Positions 33,740-43,203 of a DNA stretch of 64,000 nucleotides are shown piece by piece. The translations under genes and the position numbers were made by a program. The DNA comes from JAYRZB01 sp041916675 (lineage in GTDB: Bacteria; Pseudomonadota; Alphaproteobacteria; Rhizobiales; Devosiaceae): the NCBI GenBank assembly GCA_041916675.1, contig JAYRZB010000005.1:1-64000 (forward strand). The letters run 5' to 3'. The notes under the pieces are model-generated. The model saw only the letters and a program-made list of their open reading frames with translations. It was not told the origin of the DNA and did no database searches. Every line of letters begins with the position of its first letter. Positions within the stretch are counted from its first letter, which is position 1.

Positions 33740-33842
33740 TGCCCGGCCGATATTAAAGCTCCTGCAAGGGTGGGGGATTAGAAAGGTGACGGCGCCCGGC
33801 TTTCGGCCTGGGATTGCGCCCTCACGCCAGTCAGGCAGGCCC

Positions 33843-34367
33843 ATGAACGAAAAAGAACAGAAATCAGCGGCGGTTGCCATCGGTCCACGCATCGTTGCGT
33901 CAGGTGGTTTTGACTTGCTTTATCGCGAGGGCATGCTGCTAATCGAGGATGTGGCGAGTTATCTGGATGGTCCGGGGCGGGATCAGTCCAAAGCGTTGCC
34001 GCGAGAGGCTTCGTTTCTTTATGCGACGGAATCGATGCGGCTGACGACCCGGTTGATGCAGCTGGCATCATGGCTGCTGCTGCAGCGCGCGGTGAACGAG
34101 GGTGAACTGACAGCCGAAAATGCGCGGGCGGAAAAGGAGAAGGTCAAGTTCTCTGCAACGCCCTCGGAGCGTGGTGGTCCCGGATTTGCCGACCTGCCGG
34201 AAACGCTGCGGGACTTTGTCGTGAAAGGTGACCGGCTTTTCGAACGGGTAATGCAGTTCGACAAGCTTGAGCGCGGCAACCTGCCCGAATACAGCACAGG
34301 TGGTGAGAACGGGATTGCCGATCAGCTCTCTCGGCTCAAAGCTGCGTTCAGCCGGCTCAACCAATAA
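33843..34367 (+). CDS. rcdA: RcdA, adaptor for CtrA degradation (DUF1465)
   Basis: This 174-residue helical protein has the family core SYLDGPGRDQSKALPREA and ESMRLTTRLMQLASWLLL, followed by QRAVNEGE. In Caulobacter, RcdA is an adaptor that, with CpdR and PopA, delivers CtrA to the ClpXP protease at the cell pole. I chose the ATG at 33843 as the first residue of the conserved protein; 19 upstream codons are open but lack support. A consensus CtrA box in the upstream region suggests a feedback link. Confidence 0.9.
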   Translation: MNEKEQKSAAVAIGPRIVASGGFDLLYREGMLLIEDVASYLDGPGRDQSKALPREASFLYATESMRLTTRLMQLASWLLLQRAVNEGELTAENARAEKEKVKFSATPSERGGPGFADLPETLRDFVVKGDRLFERVMQFDKLERGNLPEYSTGGENGIADQLSRLKAAFSRLNQ

Positions 34368-34393
34368 AAAACCCGGCGCCTGGCCGGGTTTTC
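34366..34393. terminator. Bidirectional terminator between rcdA and rpmE
   Basis: The stem AAAACCCGGC-GCCTG-GCCGGGTTTT has T-runs on both strands and serves the two convergent genes. Confidence 0.85.
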
Positions 34394-34415
34394 AACTCTG
34401 TGGTGCAACCGGGTA

Positions 34416-34637
34416 TTAGCCCAGGAAGCCCTTGAACTTTTCCTTGAAGCGGGACACGCGGCCGCCACGATCCATAAGCTGGCCCGTGCCGCCGGTCCAG
34501 GCGGGGTGGGTGTTCGGATCGATATCAAGCTGAAGCACGGCGCCCTCGCTGCCATAGGTGGAGCGGGTTTCGTACTTGGTGCCGTCGGTCATCACCACGG
34601 TAATGGTGTGATAGTCCGGATGGATTTCTTTTTTCAT
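34416..34637 (-). CDS. rpmE: 50S ribosomal protein bL31 (cysteine-free form)
   Basis: This 73-residue protein begins MKKEIHPDYHTITVVMTDGT and contains DPNTHPAWTG and GRVSRFKEKFKGFLG. L31 bridges the large and small subunits. There are no cysteines, so this is the zinc-free form, as is the L36 of this genome. It is monocistronic and ends at a bidirectional terminator. Confidence 0.96.
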   Translation of the reverse strand: MKKEIHPDYHTITVVMTDGTKYETRSTYGSEGAVLQLDIDPNTHPAWTGGTGQLMDRGGRVSRFKEKFKGFLG

Positions 34638-34813
34638 TGGGCAACCCGTCAAATCAAACGGGCGCCAAGGCGCCCGGAGAGCCGATGTTTCTGAAGTTGG
34701 CCGGTTTCTATACAAAGACGCGCCGTTCCGCAAGGGGCGTTGCGGCAAAGCGCGCCTTGTTGGCAAATTGAGTTGCAGCAGGCCGGAGCAGACCCTATTT
34801 AAGGTGCGCTTTC

Positions 34814-36664
34814 ATGATAGGTTTTATGAGTATGGCCAAACCGGCAAAGCGTGGCGCTGGTCTATCCGACGCCGCCAACGATGTCAGCCAGCCCAAGGTT
34901 CGCCGCTCGCTGTCTCCGATCAAGCGCCTGCTGCCATTCCTCCTGCGCTATCCGTGGCGCCTGGGGCTGACTCTTTTGTTCTTGCTGGTCGCCGCGATTT
35001 CATCGCTGGCAATTCCCGCACTTGCCGGCGGCCTGATCGACCAGGGATTTACGCAGCAGAACCTCGATATGGTCTCCAGCTATGGCTGGTTGATCGTGGG
35101 GATATCGGCCGTGATGGCGATCGCCAGCGGCGCCCGCTTCTATTTCGTTTCGATTCTGGGCGAGCGGGTGCTGACGGACCTGCGCCGCTCGGTATTCGAT
35201 CACCTGCTGACCCTCGATGCCGCGTTCTTTGATACGCACCGGGTCGGTGAGCTGACATCGAGGCTCAATGGCGACGTGGCAACCATCCGCGGCGCGGTGG
35301 GATCGAGCCTGTCGATGATGCTGCGCGGCGTGGTGACGATCACCGGCGCAGTCATTCTGATGTTTCTGACCAGTCCCTATCTGGCGCTGGGCGTGGTGAT
35401 CGTTGGTCCTGCGCTGATCATTCCGATGATCATGCTGGGTCGGCGCCTGCGCAAGATGTCGCGCCGAACGCAGGATGCGCTGGCAGACATGTCGGCGATG
35501 GCGACTGAGACTCTCGGGGCAACCAAGACGATCAAGTCCTTTGTCCAGGAACCGGAGCAGTCCAGGCTGTTCGGTGAACGGGCCGAAGAAAGCTATACCG
35601 CCGAAGTGACCCGCCTGCTTGCACGGGCCGGGCTGGTGGCGCTGGTGATGTTTCTTGCGACCTCGGCACTGGTTGTGCTGGTCTGGTGGGGCTCCAAGGC
35701 GGTGTTTGATGGCACAGTGACCGCTGGGCAGCTGGCGCAGTTCATGATCTACGCGTTGATGGCGTCCAATGCGCTATCTTCCCTTTCGGAAATCTGGGGC
35801 ACGCTGCAGACGGTTTCTGGTGCAACCGAGCGACTGGTTGAAATCCTCGACACGGAATCGGCGCTGCCGCAGCCAGCACATCCCAAACCGATGCCGGAGC
35901 CGCCCCTGGGCACAGTTGCATTCAAGAATGTCGATTTCGCCTATGGCATTCGGGACAATGAGAACGTGCTCGAGGGCGTGAGCTTTGCGGTGAGCAAAGG
36001 CGAGACCGTAGCGCTCGTTGGCCCTTCGGGCGCGGGCAAGTCGACGGTGTTTGCCCTGCTGCAGCGCTTTTATGATGCGAGTTTCGGCTCTATCGAGGTC
36101 GATGGGGTTGATGTCAGGGATGTCAATTCTCCCGAGTTGCGCCAGCGCATGGCCTATGTGGAACAGGAACCCACCATTTTTGCCGGCACCATTGCCGACA
36201 ACATCCGCTTTGGCCGGCCGCAGGCCAGCATGGAGCAGATTGAAGCCGCATCGAAAGCTGCCCTGGTGCATGATTTTGTCATGGAACTCGAGGACGGGTA
36301 TAACGCGCTCGTCGGGGAACGTGGGGTGATGCTCTCGGGTGGGCAGAAGCAGCGCCTGGCGATTGCCCGTGCCCTTCTCAAGGACGCACCGATCCTGCTG
36401 CTTGATGAGGCCACCAGCGCGCTCGATGCTCAGTCCGAGCAACTTGTGCAAATGGCGCTTGAGCGGTTGATGGAAGGCCGCACGACGCTGGTGATCGCGC
36501 ACCGGCTGGCCACGATCCGCGATGCGGATCGCATCCTCGTTCTCGATCACGGCAAGCTGATCGACCAGGGCACGCATGATGAACTGGTGCGCAAGGGCGG
36601 CCGATATGCAGAGCTGGCCAAGTTGCAGTTCCGCCTCGCCGAACCGGCAGCAGCGGCGAGCTGA
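34814..36664 (+). CDS. ABC exporter, fused membrane and ATPase domains (MsbA/LmrA-like)
   Basis: This 616-residue half-transporter has six membrane helices (about 40-330) and a C-terminal ATPase. The ATPase has Walker A GPSGAGKST (403-411), a Q-loop (YVEQEP), signature LSGGQ (507-511), Walker B ILLLDEATSALD and an H-loop (VIAHRLATI). The family exports lipids, lipid-linked glycans or drugs as a homodimer. Neighbours give no hint of the substrate. Start 34814 has AAGGTG upstream; an ATG six codons in is an alternative. The stop abuts the stop of the converging OmpA-like gene. Confidence 0.92.
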   Translation: MIGFMSMAKPAKRGAGLSDAANDVSQPKVRRSLSPIKRLLPFLLRYPWRLGLTLLFLLVAAISSLAIPALAGGLIDQGFTQQNLDMVSSYGWLIVGISAVMAIASGARFYFVSILGERVLTDLRRSVFDHLLTLDAAFFDTHRVGELTSRLNGDVATIRGAVGSSLSMMLRGVVTITGAVILMFLTSPYLALGVVIVGPALIIPMIMLGRRLRKMSRRTQDALADMSAMATETLGATKTIKSFVQEPEQSRLFGERAEESYTAEVTRLLARAGLVALVMFLATSALVVLVWWGSKAVFDGTVTAGQLAQFMIYALMASNALSSLSEIWGTLQTVSGATERLVEILDTESALPQPAHPKPMPEPPLGTVAFKNVDFAYGIRDNENVLEGVSFAVSKGETVALVGPSGAGKSTVFALLQRFYDASFGSIEVDGVDVRDVNSPELRQRMAYVEQEPTIFAGTIADNIRFGRPQASMEQIEAASKAALVHDFVMELEDGYNALVGERGVMLSGGQKQRLAIARALLKDAPILLLDEATSALDAQSEQLVQMALERLMEGRTTLVIAHRLATIRDADRILVLDHGKLIDQGTHDELVRKGGRYAELAKLQFRLAEPAAAAS

Positions 36665-37693
36665 TCAACCTTCGGTAAGCTTGAACTCGATGCGCCGGTT
36701 GCGGCGGTATGCTTCTTCGGTATCGCCAGAATCGATAGGCGAAAATTCGCCAAAACCGGCGGGGACCAGCCGTTTGGGGTTCACGCCCTGATCGGTGAGG
36801 AATTTGGCCACCGAGATGGCGCGCGCTGCAGAGAGTTCCCAATTGGAAGGGAATTGCGCGTTGGAGATGGGACGCTTGTCGGTGTGCCCATCGATCCGGA
36901 GCACCCAGTTGATCTCGGGGGGGATTTCCTTTTCGAGCTGGAGTATCGCCTGAGCCAGGGAAGTCAGCTCGGCCGTGCCTTCATTGCCGCTGAGGTCGGC
37001 CTGGCCAGCTGAGAACAGCACTTCGGACTGGAAGACGAAGCGGTCGCCGACGACGCGGACGTCGGCGCGGCCTTCAAGGATCTGGCGTAGGCGCCCGAAG
37101 AAATCGGAGCGGTAGCGCGACAGATCCTGAACACGCTGAGCGAGCGCCAGGTTGAGGCGGCGGCCAAGGTCGGCAATGGCGGTGCGACTTTCGGTGTCGC
37201 GAGCCTCCGAGGCTTCAAGCGCCTGTTCGAGCGCAGCGATCTGGGTGCGCAGAGCAGCCAATTGCTGGTTGAGCAGAGCGACCTGCGCATTGGCTTCGCG
37301 CGAAAGTTCTTTCTCGTTGAGCAGTTCCGAGGTCAATCCGGCAATCTGGGCGTCCTTCTCGCCGGTCCCCAGACCGATGCCCTGAAGCTGGGCGCTCAGG
37401 GCATCGCGGTCCTGAGTGGTGCTGGCCAATGTTGCCGTCAAGGTCGCAATGGTGGATTGAAGATCGGACGAGTTGGCGCGCTCAAGCTGCAGCAGTTCGG
37501 TGAGTTCAGCGATCTGGGAGTTGAGGCGGGTCAGAACCGTGTCCTTGCCCTGCAGCTCCTGACCAAGAAAGAACTGGGTGAGCATGAACAGCGACAACAG
37601 GAAGATGATGACAAGCAGAAGGCTCGAGAGAGCATCAACGAACCCCGGCCAGTAGTTGGTGACCTGACTGCGGCGGGAACGCGAACCCGGCAT
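36665..37693 (-). CDS. OmpA/MotB-like peptidoglycan-binding protein with coiled coil
   Basis: This 342-residue protein has one membrane helix (about 17-43), a long coiled coil (about 50-205) and a C-terminal OmpA-family domain (about 215-340; INWVLRIDGHTDKRPI, NWELSAARAISVAKFL, RNRRIEFKL). The layout is that of a stator-type B subunit anchored to the cell wall. It lies three bases downstream of a MotA/TolQ-like gene, its probable partner. Flagellar genes are not nearby, so it is not the flagellar MotB. Confidence 0.85.
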   Translation of the reverse strand: MPGSRSRRSQVTNYWPGFVDALSSLLLVIIFLLSLFMLTQFFLGQELQGKDTVLTRLNSQIAELTELLQLERANSSDLQSTIATLTATLASTTQDRDALSAQLQGIGLGTGEKDAQIAGLTSELLNEKELSREANAQVALLNQQLAALRTQIAALEQALEASEARDTESRTAIADLGRRLNLALAQRVQDLSRYRSDFFGRLRQILEGRADVRVVGDRFVFQSEVLFSAGQADLSGNEGTAELTSLAQAILQLEKEIPPEINWVLRIDGHTDKRPISNAQFPSNWELSAARAISVAKFLTDQGVNPKRLVPAGFGEFSPIDSGDTEEAYRRNRRIEFKLTEG

Positions 37694-37696
37694 GGG

Positions 37697-38695
37697 CTAG
37701 TTCCGCCTGTCGTTTTCGCCATCGCGCAGCATGGCTTCCATCAGGTCGCGCAGGCGCCGGTTGGTTTCACCCTGTTCGATGATGTGTTTGCGCAGATCGT
37801 CCTGCTCGGCCCGGATGTGCTTGACCAAGCCATCGATGCCCCGTGCCAGTTCGGCCATGGCGCGGATGGCGTTCTGCGAGGAATTGGTGTTCTGCATGGT
37901 CGAGCCGAGCTGATCGAACATCGCCTGCATTTCGCCGCCGGAGAGACCCAGGCCCGAAGCCTGCATGGCAGTGACCGGGTGATCGAGCTCGGTCATTGAG
38001 GTCATCCAGTCCTCAAGGTCGGTGTAGAAGGCATTCTGCGCCTGGCTCGACTGCAGGTCGAGAAACCCAAGAACCAGCGATCCGGAAAGGCCGAACAGGG
38101 ACGATGAGAAGGCCGTGCCCATCCCCGCAAGCGGGGCGGTGAGGCCATCCTTGAGATTGGCGAACATGCTTGCTGCATCGCTTTGCGTGGCATCGAGCGC
38201 GCTAATGGCCGAGCCCACCGCTGTGACGGTTTCGAGCAGGCCGTAGAACGTACCGAGCAGCCCCAGGAACACCAGAAGGCCCGTGAGATAGCGCGAGGTA
38301 TCCTTGGCCTCGTCGAGCCGGTTGCCGACCGAATCAAGGATCGATCGCATAGAGGACGGCGTGATCACCGCTTCGCCCAGCCGGTCGCGCAGCAGCCCGG
38401 CGACAGGGGCCAGCAGAACAGGTTGGGTGGGCGGCATCTGCCCGTCCTGAAGCGAGTTGACCCACTTGATCTCAGGGAACAGGCGGATGACCTGCCGGAA
38501 ACTGAGTGCAATACCGATGATCAGCGTCAACGCGATCAGGCTGTTGATGAACGGATTGGCCCAGAAGAAGGTGACGATTGTATTGGCGAGGATCAACCCG
38601 ACCAGGCCGACGATGACCAGGAAAATGATGATCTTGACCAGATAGATAAAGGGGCTCGCCAGGTGGTAGGGGTCGTAAGTCTGCGACACGGCCAT
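37697..38695 (-). CDS. MotA/TolQ/ExbB-type proton-channel protein
   Basis: This 332-residue protein has four or more membrane helices (about 18-38, 46-66, 138-160, 180-210). The channel signature LGLLGTFYGLLETVTAVGSA and GMGTAFSSSLFGLSGSLVLG recall the third and fourth helices of MotA/ExbB. A cytoplasmic C-terminal region (about 250-332) is helical and charged. With the OmpA-like protein it probably forms a proton-driven envelope machine of unknown role. The gene pair is widespread in Rhizobiales as far as I recall. Confidence 0.85.
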   Translation of the reverse strand: MAVSQTYDPYHLASPFIYLVKIIIFLVIVGLVGLILANTIVTFFWANPFINSLIALTLIIGIALSFRQVIRLFPEIKWVNSLQDGQMPPTQPVLLAPVAGLLRDRLGEAVITPSSMRSILDSVGNRLDEAKDTSRYLTGLLVFLGLLGTFYGLLETVTAVGSAISALDATQSDAASMFANLKDGLTAPLAGMGTAFSSSLFGLSGSLVLGFLDLQSSQAQNAFYTDLEDWMTSMTELDHPVTAMQASGLGLSGGEMQAMFDQLGSTMQNTNSSQNAIRAMAELARGIDGLVKHIRAEQDDLRKHIIEQGETNRRLRDLMEAMLRDGENDRRN

Positions 38696-38768
38696 TGCCC
38701 CGTTTCGATCAAATACAACACAAGCTTAGACACACCAAAACGGCGTGACAATGGCTGATGCTAGCAGA

Positions 38769-39560
38769 TCAGGCGATGGAGCGGATAACCTTGAGCAATT
38801 GGCTCTGCACGGTCTCGTTGCCGGCAACCACCTGGCCGTTCCAGACGCTGCCGGTTGCCCCGGCATAATCTGACATTGTTCCACCTGCTTCGCGGACCAT
38901 GAGTTGGCCCGGTGCAACGTCCCAGGGGGCCAGACGGGCTTCCCAGAAGGCATCGAAGCGCCCAGCGGCAAGCCACGCCAGATCGGTTGATGCACTGCCG
39001 GTGCGACGGATGCCAGCGACGGCCGGCGAAATGGCGGCCAACTGGCGCAGGGTGAGGGCATCATCGCTGGTGCCGGTGACCTTGATGCCGGTTGAGACAA
39101 CCGAATCGGCCAGATGTCGCCGACCGGCAACGCGCAGACGCTTGCGATCGTTGAGCCAGGCGCCACCACCCTTTTCGGCGGTGAACATTTCGTCCATCAC
39201 CGGGTTGTAGATGACGGAGGCGACGATTTCCTGATTGCGCTCCAGCGCAATGGCGACGGCGAACATCGGGATGGAGTGCAGGAAATTGGTGGTTCCATCG
39301 AGCGGGTCGACGATCCAGCGATGCTGACCATCGGTGCCGGCAATCTCGCCGCCTTCTTCCATCAGGAAGGCATAGGTGGGGCGAGCCTTGCGCAATTCAT
39401 CGAACACGATCTGTTCGGCGCGCTTGTCGGCGTTGGAGACAAAATCAGCTGGCCCCTTGCGCGAAACCTGCAGGTTCTCAACCTCGCCAAAATCCTTGGT
39501 GAGAGACCGCCCGGCCTTGATGGCGGCCTGGACCATGACGTGAAGGAGAGCTGAGCGCAT
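38769..39560 (-). CDS. suhB: Inositol monophosphatase family protein (SuhB-like)
   Basis: This 263-residue protein has the metal-binding motifs MEEGG (67-71) and DPLDGTTNF (85-93), plus a third aspartate in APWDVAPGQLMVREAGG. The enzyme hydrolyses inositol-1-phosphate and related phosphomonoesters. E. coli SuhB also binds the rRNA antitermination complex. The start lies three bases after the efp stop, so the two form an operon. Confidence 0.93.
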   Translation of the reverse strand: MRSALLHVMVQAAIKAGRSLTKDFGEVENLQVSRKGPADFVSNADKRAEQIVFDELRKARPTYAFLMEEGGEIAGTDGQHRWIVDPLDGTTNFLHSIPMFAVAIALERNQEIVASVIYNPVMDEMFTAEKGGGAWLNDRKRLRVAGRRHLADSVVSTGIKVTGTSDDALTLRQLAAISPAVAGIRRTGSASTDLAWLAAGRFDAFWEARLAPWDVAPGQLMVREAGGTMSDYAGATGSVWNGQVVAGNETVQSQLLKVIRSIA

Positions 39561-39562
39561 GG

Positions 39563-40129
39563 TCAGTCCGCACGCCGGAGGTAGGTGACATCGTTGGTGT
39601 CGACCAGAATCTTTTCGCCCACGGCGATAAACGGCGGCACCATGACTTTGATCCCATTGGCAAGCTTTGCAGGCTTGAAAGAATTGGCGGCCGTCTGGCC
39701 CTTGACCACGGGGTCAGCCTCAATGATTTCGAGCACGACGTGCTGCGGCATACGGATGCCGAGGGCGCGTTCCTCGTGCATTTCGAGCGTTACCTTCATG
39801 CCATCCTGCAGAAATGCGGCGCGTTCGCCGACAAATTCCTTGGGCAGTTCGATCTGTTCATAGGTTTCCTGATCCATGAACAAAAGTACGTCGCCCTGCT
39901 CGTAAAGATAGGAGAAATCGCGCTTTTCGAGTTCTACCCGCTCGACGGTTTCAGCAGAGCGGAAGCGTTCGTTGAGCTTGGTGCCTTCGACAATCGCCTT
40001 GAGTTCAACCTGGGCGTAGGCGCCACCCTTGCCTGGCTTGACGTGATCGGTCTTGACCGCGACCCAGAGCTTATCCTGGTGCATGATGACGTCGCCGACG
40101 CGGATTTCGTTGCCGTTGATCTTGGGCAT
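39563..40129 (-). CDS. efp: Translation elongation factor P
   Basis: This 188-residue protein is full length with three beta-barrel domains. The modification loop HVKPGKGGAYAQ carries K34, the site of beta-lysylation by EpmA/EpmB in organisms that have them. EF-P rescues ribosomes stalled on polyproline. It is upstream of suhB in an apparent operon. Confidence 0.97.
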   Translation of the reverse strand: MPKINGNEIRVGDVIMHQDKLWVAVKTDHVKPGKGGAYAQVELKAIVEGTKLNERFRSAETVERVELEKRDFSYLYEQGDVLLFMDQETYEQIELPKEFVGERAAFLQDGMKVTLEMHEERALGIRMPQHVVLEIIEADPVVKGQTAANSFKPAKLANGIKVMVPPFIAVGEKILVDTNDVTYLRRAD

Positions 40130-40227
40130 GGGCTCTTGTTTCTCGGGTGGGCGGGTCCGGAACGGGCGCGGACCGGCAAAGTTGGCGCTTCTTGCCCCAG
40201 AACCGGCTTGGGTTCAAGGCTTTTGCG

Positions 40228-41271
40228 CTATGGGGCGGCGGCTGGATCGGTAAGCGCGGCAACTGCCGTGGGTGGAGCGGATGGCCAGAAGCGGGCCCGC
40301 TCTTCGGCGCGCGCCAGGTCTTCGGGCAGGATGGAGACCAGCAGCTTGTCGAGCACATCATCGCTCAGGCCCTGGCGGCGGGCGAGCGAGCGCCACATGG
40401 CTGCCTCTTCAAGATCAAGCGGCAGCCCCTCACCGACAGCGAGCAGTTTGGCCAGCCGGTTTTGGGCAACGGGATTGCCGGCCTCGGCGGCCTGCCGATA
40501 CCAGCGGATCGCCTCAGGCAGGGATTTTTCCACCCCTCGGCCCTGGTAGCAGAGTGTTGCGTAGTCTACCTGCGCGCTGACGTTACCGGCTTCGGCAGCG
40601 AGCTTGATCTGGGCAGCGCCCTCAACCGGATTGGGCGCAACTCCTGCGCCTTCAAGCAGCATTGTGCCGTAGTCGTAACGTGCATCGGCGAGGTCGGCCT
40701 CGGCAGCCTCCTTGAGTAAGGATGCAGCCCGGGTCAGGTTGGGCTCGACATAGATGCCTTCGATATGGAGCAGTGCGAGGTTGTACTTGGCCGGGATGTA
40801 ACCGGCGTCGGCCGCCTTCTTGAACAGATCTGCCGACTTCTTGCGGTCCTTTTCAACGCCGACGCCCTGTTGATAGAGCAGGGCAAGCTCGAAAGTGGCC
40901 AGAACATCGCCGTTCTTGCTGGCCAGCTCATACCAGCCCGCGGCGCGTCCGGGATTTTCGGCGACGCCAAGGCCCTTGGAGTAGATTTCGCCGATCAGTG
41001 TTTGAGCCGCAGCATCGCCTTTCTCGGCGCGGGGCAAGGCAAGCTCGAGAGCCGACAGGAAATAGCCGCGCTGAAAAGCGCCAAAGGCGTCGTCGACCTG
41101 TAGTCGCGGGCCAAAGACTTCCGCACTGATGGCGCTGGCATCGGCGCCGGGCGCGTTGTCGAAGGCCTCGGTGCCTGTGAGGGAGAGAGCGTCCTCAAGC
41201 GAGGTTTCGGCCTGCGCCAATGCGCGCAATGGCACAAGGCAAATCGAAAGAATGATAAGCAGACGCCGCAT
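40228..41271 (-). CDS. Exported Sel1-like repeat protein
   Basis: This 347-residue protein has a signal peptide (MRRLLIILSICLVPLRALA) and about six Sel1-type TPR repeats (about 80-300; units such as GVGVEKDRKKSADLFKKAAD and GVEKSLPEAIRWYRQAAEAG). A Pro/Ala-rich end follows. Such proteins are periplasmic scaffolds. It starts immediately after the stop of the ThiE-like gene. The partner is unknown. Confidence 0.85.
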   Translation of the reverse strand: MRRLLIILSICLVPLRALAQAETSLEDALSLTGTEAFDNAPGADASAISAEVFGPRLQVDDAFGAFQRGYFLSALELALPRAEKGDAAAQTLIGEIYSKGLGVAENPGRAAGWYELASKNGDVLATFELALLYQQGVGVEKDRKKSADLFKKAADAGYIPAKYNLALLHIEGIYVEPNLTRAASLLKEAAEADLADARYDYGTMLLEGAGVAPNPVEGAAQIKLAAEAGNVSAQVDYATLCYQGRGVEKSLPEAIRWYRQAAEAGNPVAQNRLAKLLAVGEGLPLDLEEAAMWRSLARRQGLSDDVLDKLLVSILPEDLARAEERARFWPSAPPTAVAALTDPAAAP

Positions 41272-41877
41272 TCAGCGAACGGCTCCGGCAATGGTTGAAA
41301 GCGCCGCTGCGGGGCCCTGCGGGGCAGCCCAGACCTGAGCGCCGAGAGCGACGAATTCACAGCCCTCGGATTGGGGCGAGAGGGTTTCGGGATCACTGAT
41401 GACGGCTGGGATCTGCATGGTTTCGGCCCACCACTGCGCCATGTCGCGCATGTCGGCACTCATAGAACCCGAAAGCGGCCCAAAAAAGATGTAGTCGACG
41501 TCGAGTTCGCCCTTGGTCATGGCGTCATGCCGGCTGGCGTCGGCGGTGGCCCCGACGATCATCTGCGGCTTGAGGGTGGCGACGGCCTGCTTGACCGCGG
41601 CAAGCGGACCGGCAACGTGCAGGCCATCGGCCCCCAATAGCCGCACCCAGCCCGGTTCGCCTTCGATCAGGACAGCGCAGTTGCGCGCCTGGGCGACGGG
41701 CACGACCGATTTGACCAGCGTCTTATAGGCGTTTTCGGCCTGCGCGCCGCGCGGCAGCAGGAGGGCTGAAACCTCAGCTGCGGCCAGAACCGGAGCGAGA
41801 GCGGTGGCAAAACCGGCCGGGTCTGCATCGGCAGGTGCGATCAGGAAGATCTGGGCGGAGGTGGTGGGTGCGGTCAT
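41272..41877 (-). CDS. Divergent thiamine phosphate synthase-like protein
   Basis: This 201-residue protein has the TenI/ThiE barrel pattern: LLGADGLHVAGP (compare ADGVHLGQ), IVGATADASRHDAM and VDYIFFGPLSGS. The pyrimidine-binding QLR-K segment near the N-terminus is not recognisable (LLLPRGAQ), so catalytic activity is doubtful. It lies between fba and a Sel1 gene. Annotation as ThiE should be treated as fold-level only. Confidence 0.65.
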   Translation of the reverse strand: MTAPTTSAQIFLIAPADADPAGFATALAPVLAAAEVSALLLPRGAQAENAYKTLVKSVVPVAQARNCAVLIEGEPGWVRLLGADGLHVAGPLAAVKQAVATLKPQMIVGATADASRHDAMTKGELDVDYIFFGPLSGSMSADMRDMAQWWAETMQIPAVISDPETLSPQSEGCEFVALGAQVWAAPQGPAAALSTIAGAVR

Positions 41878-42035
41878 GGTGCGGTCTTATAGCTTCACCT
41901 CGCCACGGCGCAAAGGGCAGGCGTGCAGTATGGTGTGTTTGCGGCTCACGGGGACAAGTCAGCAAAAAAAGAGCGCCCCGTCAGGAGCGCTCAGGAGGAT
42001 GCCGGGATGGACCACGACAACCGTCAGGATTGAAA

Positions 42036-43061
42036 TCAGGCAGCCCTGTCGAGCTCGACCTTCCACTGGCCGAGAGCCGCAAGGGAATTCATGTGAGCCC
42101 GGTGGGCAAAGGCGGCTTGAGCCTTGGCAACATTGGCCGGATCGCCGTTCCAGGCCAGAAGCGCCGCTGATTGCAGGGCGCGGCCATAGGAGAAGGTGAG
42201 TTTCCAGGGCAGGGGGCCAAGCTGGTTCATGGCGGAGAGATGAGCGGTGGCTTCTTCATCACTCTGGCCGCCCGAGAGGAAGGCAATGCCGGGGACCGCG
42301 GCCGGAACCTGGGCAAGCAGGGTGTTGACCGTGCGGCGGGCGACGTCGGCGATGGAAGGACGATCCTTGGAGCGGACGCCGGCCAGCACCATGTTGGGTT
42401 TCAGGAGCATGCCGGACAGATCAACGCCGGCCAACCGCAGTTCCTTGAAAACAGCTTCCAGCGTTTCGGCCGTGACTTCTTCGCAGCGTTCGATGGAATG
42501 ATCGCCGGGCTCGCCATCGGCCAGCACTTCAGGTTCGACGACCGGCACGATGCCGGCTTCCTGGCAGTGCATGGCATAGCGAGCCAGAACGTGGGCATTG
42601 GCCCGGATGCCGTTGCGGGTGGGGGCTGCACCAGTGATGGCGATGACGCCGCGCCACTTGGCAAAACCGACGCCAAGTTCGGCATAGTGGGCGAGGCGTT
42701 GGCGCAGGCCATCAAGCCCTTCAGTGATCTTTTCATCGGGCGAACCGGGCATGGGGAAGGCGCCGCGGTCGACCTTGATGCCGGGGATGACATCGGTTTG
42801 CTTGAACAGTTCGCGGAACGGGGTGCCGTCGGCGGCGGACTGCTTCAGGGTCTCTTCGGTCAGGATGACGCCGGAGATGTAATTGGTCATGGCGTCCTGA
42901 GCGCGGAAAAGCATTTCGCGATAGTCGCGGCGGCTTTCGAGCGTAACCGGCAGGCCGATGACGGCGAAGCGCTTGGCAATGGTGCCCTCGGATTCATCGG
43001 CGGCCAGAATGCCCTTGCCGGGCTGAACGAGTTTTTGTGCAATTGCATTAAGGGACGTCAT
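42036..43061 (-). CDS. fda: Class I fructose-bisphosphate aldolase
   Basis: This 341-residue protein resembles eukaryotic-type class I aldolases: GKGILAADESEGTIAKRF, GFAKWRGVI, EVLADGEPGDHSIERC and LLKPNMV with the Schiff-base lysine, then FLSGGQSDEEATAHL. It cleaves fructose 1,6-bisphosphate in glycolysis and runs in reverse in gluconeogenesis. I chose the start at 43061 because GGAGCG lies upstream. It follows pgk by about 140 bases on the same strand. Confidence 0.95.
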   Translation of the reverse strand: MTSLNAIAQKLVQPGKGILAADESEGTIAKRFAVIGLPVTLESRRDYREMLFRAQDAMTNYISGVILTEETLKQSAADGTPFRELFKQTDVIPGIKVDRGAFPMPGSPDEKITEGLDGLRQRLAHYAELGVGFAKWRGVIAITGAAPTRNGIRANAHVLARYAMHCQEAGIVPVVEPEVLADGEPGDHSIERCEEVTAETLEAVFKELRLAGVDLSGMLLKPNMVLAGVRSKDRPSIADVARRTVNTLLAQVPAAVPGIAFLSGGQSDEEATAHLSAMNQLGPLPWKLTFSYGRALQSAALLAWNGDPANVAKAQAAFAHRAHMNSLAALGQWKVELDRAA

Positions 43062-43203
43062 TGGGCGCTCCGGGCGGGGAAGGAATGGGCGGACCATAGG
43101 GCCGCCCGTGCCGGGCGTCGATTAGACGTTTGTTGTATTTGATGTTGGACTCACAACATTTTGCCCGTCGTGAGCGCCGCGCCGGATGGTGCGCCGGGAC
43201 CTC

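Noticed and set aside
36665..38695. Zorya-type ZorAB defence pair
   Set aside because: The two proteins have the MotA and OmpA/MotB folds, but no ZorC, ZorD or ZorE gene is adjacent and the neighbours are housekeeping genes.
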